Position numbers and translations under genes: made by a program
The notes under the pieces: model-generated
Told to the model about the DNA's origin: nothing
What the model saw: only the letters and a program-made list of their open reading frames with translations
Database searches by the model: none
Assembly (NCBI GenBank): GCA_027257055.1
Contig: JAPVLO010000957.1
Location: forward strand, 186,001-250,000
Direction: 5' to 3'
DNA length: 64,000 bases
Source: Cephalopachus bancanus
Lineage: Eukaryota; Chordata; Mammalia; Primates; Tarsiidae
Shown here: positions 56,793 through 64,000 of the stretch, piece after piece
Position numbering within the stretch: the first letter of the stretch is position 1
Layout of the letters: the number at the start of each line of letters is the position of its first letter

Positions 56793-57080
56793 TCCTGGCT
56801 CGGTGGCTCAGCCTGTAATCCCGTGTTTTAGGATGCTGAGGTGAGTGGATTGCCTGAGCCTGCTGGTTTGAGATCCACCTGGGCAACTTGGAGAGATCTC
56901 ATCACTACAATAAATCAAAAAATCAGCCGGGCATGGTAGCATGTGCCTGTAATTCCGGTTACCTGGAAGGCTGAGGTGGAAGGATCGCTGGAGACCAGCA
57001 GGTCGATTCTGGAGTGGCTGAGAGCAGCCACTGCACTCCAGTTTGGGTGACAGAGTGAGACTCCACAAAAAAAAAAAAAG
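56793..57080 (+). mobile_element. Alu SINE (variant subfamily), plus strand, with 13-bp duplication
   Basis: Full dimeric Alu with A13 tail. Flanks AACTTACACTGAA (56780-56792) and AACTTTCACTGAA (57081-57093) differ at one base. Confidence 0.92.
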
Positions 57081-57093
57081 AACTTTCACTGAA

Positions 57094-58876
57094 ATAACAA
57101 ACTGCTTTATTTCCTTTTCAACTACCAAATAACATACTGTTTTCAAAATATTGGAAATATTAATGAAATACACACATCTTGATCAGTAATATAAAAATCA
57201 GAGATCATTCATGATTTTGTATTATTGACACAAATTAGTCATTCTCCTGCCTTGGTGTTTTATATAACCTGGGTCAGGGTCTGGCAAGAAAATATGCAGA
57301 GGTTTGTTATTGTATATATGTCAGATGATCAGTAAAGTTTGGTACTGTCCCCCTTTGAGAAATCTACTTTGACATTAAAATAAAAATAAAAGAAGGAACA
57401 ATACCAAGTAAAATTGTAATGGATCACTATTAGAAAATTAAATTAAAAAATAAAAGAAGGAATATGGATGGAAAACTTAGAACTACAGAACAGGTAGCAC
57501 ATTATTCATGGCTACAGTTTGAATTTAACCATAATATATGCACTATATATTTTAGAATATAGTTGGATTAAAATGCAACTATGAGTATCACAAGAGAGAC
57601 AAAAAAATAGTGAACAAGGGGCTACATTTCCTTTGTTAAAAAAAGGAAAAAACTGAAGTGCAAAGATCTTCTAGCACAATCCCTGACAGTAAGAGCCAAG
57701 GCTTTATGCAGTGGTTACACGAGAAATGCCCTACACAAAACATGATAAACTTTTGGAGATGATTAGATATGAGATGTATCTATGGGGAATAAAAAGAATA
57801 TTCTAAAGGCTCAAAGGCAAAATGCTGAGGGTACAGAAATGCTCTGGTAAAAAATTAAAATGGATGAGAAGAAATATGTTTTGTGTTATTTCACTAGTAT
57901 GTTAAAGTATGTGGAATAATATATGCAAATGGAAAAATATAAACCTATTTTTAAAATATTGAAGATGAGTCACATTTACCTTTGACTTGATTATAATTAT
58001 ACCCTTTGAAAAATGTTGACATGTTCCTTCTCCTTTTCTCTAATAAAAATTAATCAATATAGAATTCTAGGAAAGCAACAGAATATTATAACTCTAATTG
58101 AAAAAAATAAAAATGAAAGTAGTGATTTCCACTCTTATTTTTAAAAAAACTGCCTTTGGTAGATATGTAACAGAGTTTACTTATAAATAAATATAGAGTA
58201 AGATGATTGACAATCCAGCTAGACAATTTCCCTGAGAAATTTACCTGGAACTGACATGATAAAGTGTAAAAAATGAAAGATTTAACAAGAATTTTTGACA
58301 TGAAATAATATATTTGGCTACTTCTCTTACCAGTTTTTTTATAGTTTAGCCAAACATAATCTGCATTCAGTAAACATTCACAGCTCTCCCAAAGTAATAT
58401 TTAATTCAATGGCATAGTGTCCTAAAGTAGCATAGTGACACTTTGAAATAGTTGGAATGAATTGATGCAGTAACTTGAAAATATAGTGATAATTGCTTCC
58501 TCAGAGAGACAGGAAGATATAAGGACAGTAGTCACCCATGTGACAAAAAATACTGACTGATAAATACATTATATTCTAATTATACATATAAAATTTAAAA
58601 AATAGAAATTCTAATGCTGTTTGAGAAAAGGAATAAGTTCTAATACATAATAGAACAGTGATTTATTATATGTTTAAAAGAGAAGAGATTTTTAATTTTA
58701 CCAACACATAAAAAAAGAGAAATGTTTGAGGTTATGGATATCTCAATTATCCCTATTTGACTATCACAAACTGTCATATAGGGATCAACATATCACATGA
58801 ATCCCCCAATTTTTATTATTATATACGTATAAAAATACAATATTTAAAATGTAGCACATATTATTTGGCAGGATTT
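57094..58876. other. AT-rich stretch, no gene recognised
   Basis: Low-GC sequence. An AAATAAAAGAAGGAA motif occurs twice, near 57383 and 57449. No gene or RNA supported. Confidence 0.4.
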
Positions 58877-58888
58877 AAAATGACTCCT

Positions 58889-59180
58889 AGCCGGGCTTGA
58901 TGGCTCAGCCTGTAATCCCACGCTTTGAGAGGCTGAGGTGAGTGAATTGCCTGAGCCTGTGGATTCGAGACCCACCTGGGTAACTTGGAAAGACTTCATC
59001 TCTACAATAATAAATCAAAAATTTGCCAGGCGTGGTAGTGTGTGTCTGTAGTTCCAGCTACTTGGAAGGCTAAAGCAGAAGGGTAGCTGGAGAACAGCAG
59101 GTTGAGGCTGCGGTGGCCGGGATCTGCCACTGCACTCCAGTTTGGGTGACAAAGTGAGACTCCAACTCAAAAAACAAATA
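58889..59180 (+). mobile_element. Alu SINE (variant subfamily), plus strand, with 12-bp duplication
   Basis: Dimeric Alu with an A-rich tail (CAAAAAACAAATA). Target duplication AAAATGACTCCT at 58877-58888 and 59181-59192. Confidence 0.93.
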
Positions 59181-59192
59181 AAAATGACTCCT

Positions 59193-59611
59193 CAGAAAAT
59201 ATTGCTGGGACTTCAGATTTGAATTATGCATATCGCAGCAATTCAGTAAAAGAGTTTTGAAAAACGATTGTTTGTTACTCGACATACAAAATCTTCTTCA
59301 ACAAAAGAAGTACATTAGAAAACTTTGAGACTAGAAAAAACCATCATATTATGTAAAACATAAAAAAATGAATAAAGAAGAATGAATTCAATATTTAAGA
59401 GTACACGACAGGAGAAGTTAGAGAGAGTACATTTTCTTCAGGAAAATACAACTTCAATTCCTTTGGGTCAATGGTGAGGCTCCAAGATTTCCCTGTTCGT
59501 ATAACTGTATGGATTAAGCTACAGTTTCCTTTGAAATCAAGGTAAAACAGATATTTTAATTTATTCATGAACACTCCTGAATTGAAAGTGATGATATTAT
59601 TGGAATTAAGT
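59193..59611. other. AT-rich spacer, nothing recognised
   Basis: The minus-strand frame 59395-59664 runs into the neighbouring L1 and has no domain. Confidence 0.4.
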
Positions 59612-59627
59612 AGAAATAGACTCTCCA

Positions 59628-59872
59628 ATCGCATGTTCTCATTCATATAGTGGACCTTGAACATCTATTATACTACTATTAGAAAAGGATTGACAGTGGT
59701 GGGAAACTATGGGGGGGAGGGAGGGGAAGGGAGGTGGGATTAATGGTAGTCAATATCTGTCTAGGGACGGGGAGACACCCCTTTGTAACAAGGGTGCCTG
59801 AACAATGCATATTTGTATAGCTAATGCTTAACTGTATCCCACAATTTTTAAATTAAAAAGATGTTTAAAAAA
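59628..59872 (+). mobile_element. 5'-truncated L1 3' end, with 16-bp duplication
   Basis: AGAAATAGACTCTCCA is repeated at 59612-59627 and 59873-59888. Between lies an L1 3' end, from GCATGTTCTCATTCATATAG to the CTTAACTGTATCCCACAAT closing motif and A-rich tail. A G-rich tract (59710-59735) is typical of L1 3' UTRs. Confidence 0.93.
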
Positions 59873-59888
59873 AGAAATAGACTCTCCA

Positions 59889-60815
59889 GTTGGCCAATTA
59901 TGAATGGAAAAAAGTGGAAATAAATGTGTACCATCACTAAAGCTAAGTGTCCACTATTGAGCAGTTTAAGAGGAATCAGATATACATTTTTTAATGTTAA
60001 AATATTTACCAACTCTTAGTTTAGCTACAATAATTATAAGATGCACTCAGGCAAATATACCCTAAACAAACAACCAATAATATGGAGTATATACTGGAAG
60101 CTCTTGTTGAAATTTAGAAAAAGAACCAAGACACAGTACTGACATAGAAGGATATTTTAATTCTAAAGCAGATGCCTAGCTTGGATGCTTAGGTAGTGGA
60201 CATTTGTGTTAATGAAATAACTCTAAATAGGGATGAACTATTTCAAAGGTAGGCCAAATGATGACATAGTCTACCTATGTTCAGTGAATCACTTTTGTGC
60301 TAAAGGACTATACTTAGTATCATTAAGAAAGAAAGTGCTTGTCAATGACTTAAAAGTAATTTCTGAGGTCAAAACTCTGTGCTCAATGAAAAGTCAATTA
60401 TGCACTGTCCCATAGACCATTTCATAGATCATCTTTTTATATGGGTACATTTTTTTGCTTTCTTATTGCACACAATGTATTAGCTCCTAATGACAAAATT
60501 CTGCATAATAGTTTAGTCAGCAAAAGTTATAATAAGCCAATCAGAAGCTTTATAAAACAAATTATAAATTCTGAATCACACCAAAACCAAAACACTGGAG
60601 ACTTGTTATCATGTTGAAAAATATTTGCTAACCCTACTATGTGGACCAGTGGGAGCTCTCTTTAGAGACTAGTCTTAGGTAGTGATTAGTATAGAAGGAA
60701 AACAAATATTTATAATTGATAGAGTTGTTAAATTGTTAGAATACCACAAATATCAGCAATGTGGAGAGAGGCCTTAGATTCTCAATAAAAATAATGATTA
60801 TTTTAAAGTCTATGA
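59889..60815. other. AT-rich stretch, no gene recognised
   Basis: Frame 60233-60415 has no recognised domain. Confidence 0.4.
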
Positions 60816-61112
60816 TGGGCTGGGCTTGGTTGCTCAACCTGTAATCCCAGCACTTTTGACAGGTCAAGGTAAGTCGATTATCTGAGCCCGCTGGTTTCAG
60901 ACCAGCCTAGGCAACTTGGTAACACCTTGTCTCTACAATAAACATAAAAAAGAAAATTAGTTGGGCATGGTAGCATGCACCTGTTGTTCTGGCTACTTGG
61001 AAGGCTGAGGCAGAAGGATTGCAGGAGCCCAGCATGTTGAGACTGCAGTGGCTGTCAGCAAGCTACTTCACTCCAGCCTGGGTGACAGAGTAAAACTTCA
61101 ACTAAAATAAAA
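60816..61112 (+). mobile_element. Alu SINE, plus strand, intermediate type
   Basis: Dimeric Alu from GGGCTGGGCTTGGTTGCTCA to AACTTCAACTAAAATAAAAA. It keeps the ancestral CCCAGCACTTTTG and AGACCAGCCTAGG wording lost in the variant copies, so it may be an earlier member of that lineage. Confidence 0.87.
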
Positions 61113-61689
61113 AATCTATGATGCTATGAGTGACCAAAAGTTATAAAGATTTTTATGGTGGTTTGTTCAATCACAAAATGGAAATATCATGCCAAAATTG
61201 TAGCTGAACATCATTGAGGATCTAGGTCTTGTAATTGTTCTCTATTAATTTAGGTACTATGTGTATAAATAAAACTTATTTTTTCATGGCTTACTCTGCA
61301 AAGAATTTAAGACCAACAATACATCTATTATATGGGGCTTAAATGATAAGTACTACTTAATGAATGTCTGAGTTGAAAAATGACTGTAGTATATCAGAGA
61401 TATAGTTATCTCCAGAATTAGATGAAATCTAAAAATTACTTAACAAGGACCTCTAATTACAACTTCAGGCATTAGAAATGTCATTTCTGTGGGGAAGAAA
61501 TGAAAAATGGTTTTGTATAATTTGTAGATATTAAGATTTTAAAAACTCTACCATGTCTGTGTGTACAAAAAAGTATTTGTGAATTCTGTTTGATTAGATG
61601 AAAATCTAAATTATGTAATTAGCAATCTCAAGAATTGGAAAATATTTTGTGAAATTACTCTAAAACTATTAAATGATATGGTACTGCCA
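61113..61689. other. AT-rich spacer, nothing recognised
   Basis: No gene, RNA or repeat supported. Confidence 0.4.
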
Positions 61690-62085
61690 TTGTCTGCATA
61701 ATTGCTTCCTTCAAATTATATGTTAAAATTTGATTCCTAGTATTAGAAGGTGGGAGTGTCATGGAAGCAGATTCCTCATGAATAGATTACTGTTGTCCCT
61801 CAATGATTAGTGCATTTTTGTTCTATTAGTTCCTTCCTGAGATGATTGTTCAAAGAAGCTAGCATTTATTTTCTCTCTCTCTCCTCTTGTCTTGCCATGT
61901 GATCTCAACACACACTGACTCCACCTTGTTTTCCAACATGAGTGAAAGCAGTCTGAGGCTCTCACCAGATACAGATGCCCAACCTTGAATTTTTCAATCA
62001 TTGGAATTATTAACTTATTTTCTTTACAAATTACCCCATCCCAGGAATTTCTTTACAGCAACACTACGTGGATTCAGATAGGTAC
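61690..62085 (+). mobile_element. MaLR solo LTR (MST/MLT-like)
   Basis: Landmarks in order: TATGTTAAAATTTGATTCCT, GGTGGGAGTGTCATGG.AGCAGATTCCTCATGAATAGATTA (read with gaps), a CTCTCTCT block, TGCCATGTGATCTCAACACA, CATGAGTGAAAGCAGTCTGA, CTTTACAAATTACCCCATCC, TTTACAGCAACACTACGTGG. This is MaLR LTR order. Confidence 0.75.
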
Positions 62086-62699
62086 CTATGATAAATGACT
62101 GACCAGAAAAATAGTCAATTTAACCTTAGAACATTAGAAATGTAATTAATCATTTTACACTTATATTTCAAATAATTTGTGATTATATAGAAAACAAAAT
62201 ATTCTCATGAGATTATATCAAATATCTGTTGAGATATGGTCATAATTAAAATTAACAGGAAATTAACACTCATTTTAAGGTAGCTGGTAATTGTTGGATT
62301 AACAATATATTAGTAACTTTAGATAACTTTTCTCTACCTGTTTAAAACCTCACTTAGTATTTTACTAAAAAAATTTATGAATCTCCATACTTATTTAATA
62401 ACTTGTTTTTAAAATATGTTATGATACATCTTACTGTCAGGCCACTCCATCAAAATATTTGCATTTTATATCAACAATTATCCTTTAGACTTACCATCTC
62501 TTAAACATCCTTCAAATTAACTCTTTATGAAAGTTTACTTTATCTCTCAATTTGGGATAGCGGGTTTTTTTATTTGCTTATATATAACTATAATCAATAT
62601 TAGTTCAAATTCCATTTCTGCTTTATCTTTGTTTTGAGATCAGTGTTTCTCACAATGTAATTTACAGACCACTGCATTAGTATCATATGGAGAGAATTT
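62086..62699. other. AT-rich spacer, nothing recognised
   Basis: No gene, RNA or repeat supported. Confidence 0.4.
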
Positions 62700-62987
62700 T
62701 TTTTTGTTGTTAGAGTCTCACTCTGTCACCCAGAGTGGAGAGCAGTGGCCACTCCCAGGCTCCACAGCCTCGACCTGCTGGGCTCCAGTGATCCTTTCGC
62801 CTCAGCCTTCCAAGTAGCTGGAACTACAGGCATGTGCTATCATGCCCAGTTAATTTTTTTGATTTACTGTAGAGATGAGGTCTTGCCAAGATGCCCAGGT
62901 GGGTCTTGAACCCATGGGCTCAGGCAATCCACTCACCTCAGCCTCCCAAAGTGCTGGGATTACAGGTTGAGCCACCGAGCCTGGCGG
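62700..62987 (-). mobile_element. Alu SINE (variant subfamily), minus strand
   Basis: Reverse-complement Alu from the T-rich tail (TTTTTTTTTGTTGTTAGAGT) to GCCACCGAGCCTGGC. It carries the variant marks GATTTACTGTAGAGATGAGG and GGCAATCCACTCACCTCAGC. The only variant-type copy on the minus strand here. Confidence 0.92.
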
Positions 62988-63829
62988 GAAATTTTTAAAA
63001 GTATTTCCTTGTATTGCATTCTAGACTTCTATGAAAAACCCTGGAGTTTGGGAAATATTAATTATGAATACTAATATTTGAAAAACATCTACTCTATAAT
63101 CTTTTGGATAGCCTAAGTTCTAGGTTTTCTGATGTAAAGTGAAATAGGACAATAGAACTTCAACCCTGCTCCTGATACCAGTTTCGTTCCTACTAGTCAA
63201 AATATATCCAACATGAATAATTTATAACCACTTTAATATCAATTATAATGATACAATTCATGAGCCATTGATTTGACAACTCAGAAAGATATGGCTATAA
63301 TAGTAAGAAAAATAGCCCAAATTAAGTGGCTAGAAATAAATACAAACATATATGTTCAATTATTATTTAAATGAAAAAAAGCTCTGGCAGGTATTACTAA
63401 AGAAAAATTTTGCATGGTTTAATTTCAATCAGTGTGTTCTGATATGTTTCTAATATCAGAATCACCTAGATCAATAATAGCCATTGTGCATACTCTAGTG
63501 TTTTTCACACACTGCACCCAATTTAATATTATTGTTACTGTAGTTATGGACACAAGTTTTGGCCAGCATGACATATAGTACTCTTGCTCATAATTCCTCA
63601 AAGCCAAGCAGTTGTTGGCAAGGATGGCCAATTTTGCTTTGCCTACTCTGATCCCCTTCAACTTCACACTCCAGCAAGTACTTTCTACTTTTCATAATGA
63701 GTTGAATACAAAACTTAACTGACTCCAGTAACTTTTATGATAAGATCACTGAAAAGATAAAATGGGAAAAAGAAATCTATTCAATAAATGTTTCTTGACA
63801 AATTTAATTTTCCAGTGAAAAGTAATAAA
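62988..63829. other. AT-rich stretch, no gene recognised
   Basis: The minus-strand frame 63425-63667 has no recognised domain. Confidence 0.4.
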
Positions 63830-63950
63830 ATTTGACCCTTAACTTATACCATAAACAGAAAGAAACTGAAATGAATCTAACACCTAAATGTAAGACATGG
63901 GGGAAAAAACAAAGATAAAAATGTATGTGAACTTCCATGACATTTCGTTT
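63830..63950 (+). mobile_element. Possible old L1 ORF2 fragment
   Basis: TTTGACCCTTAACTTATACC, then GAATCTAACACCTAAATGTA follows a short, well-known segment of L1 ORF2 near the C-terminus. Diverged and short; boundaries approximate. Confidence 0.4.
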
Positions 63951-64000
63951 TACTTGGAATATATGTGTAAAAGAACTCAAATATCCAGAAATAGATAATT

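Overview
This is eukaryotic, mammalian, almost certainly primate DNA. It carries ten Alu-type dimeric SINEs, many L1 LINEs, MaLR LTRs, a MIR, a Tigger-family DNA transposon and two classes of endogenous retrovirus, and it has no bacterial-style genes. The younger Alus share a variant consensus (CTCAGCCTGTAATCCCA, GGTGAGTGGATTGCCTGAG, ATCTCTACAATAAATCAAAA). This is neither the human/monkey nor the lemur/loris form as I know them. A tarsier-like haplorrhine is my best guess, by inference only. I recognise no intact host gene. The one candidate is a CpG-rich possible first exon near 8.3-8.8 kb.

Layout. 0.1-0.9 kb holds two diverged direct copies of a ~450-bp unit. 1-4.4 kb is a very large ~31-bp minisatellite. 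4.4-5.95 kb is a minus-strand L1 whose 5' UTR is joined straight to the ORF2 C-terminal region. 6.0-6.5 kb is a Tigger fossil, and 6.5-7.8 kb is the same minisatellite in the opposite orientation. 8.3-8.8 kb is the CpG-rich candidate exon. 9-14.9 kb is largely non-coding, with an inverted Alu pair and a MaLR LTR.

14.9-38.1 kb is the core of the window, a stack of nested retroelements. A betaretrovirus-like (ERVK-type, lysine-tRNA primer site) provirus sits in the 5' UTR of an L1. Its 6-bp target duplication AGTAAT is still readable on both outer LTR edges. The provirus is split. LTR-gag-dUTPase-protease lie on the minus strand (33.65-37.5 kb), while pol-env-LTR lie on the plus strand (15.53-30.8 kb). 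One ~18.1-kb inversion, with breakpoints in the provirus and in L1 ORF2, explains the whole arrangement, including the L1 pieces at both ends. Inside the integrase region of the inverted part sits a complete but decayed gammaretrovirus-like provirus (17813-27323, 4-bp duplication ATGC). Inside its env is a 1.1-kb ERVK-like solo LTR (24921-26045, 6-bp duplication CTTACT). By eye the LTR pairs differ by roughly 9% (beta) and 6-7% (gamma), which fits the nesting order. All viral genes are broken by stops, frameshifts, deletions or active-site changes.

38-64 kb is AT-rich intergenic or intronic DNA. It holds a GC-rich L1-5'UTR-like block with an internal duplication (41.4-43.04 kb), a long minus-strand L1 (43-46 kb), a 4.1-kb plus-strand L1 with a clear 12-bp duplication and a second short L1 inside it (47.75-51.87 kb), and further Alus and MaLR LTRs. 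Repeat names rest on recognition by eye; no database search was possible.
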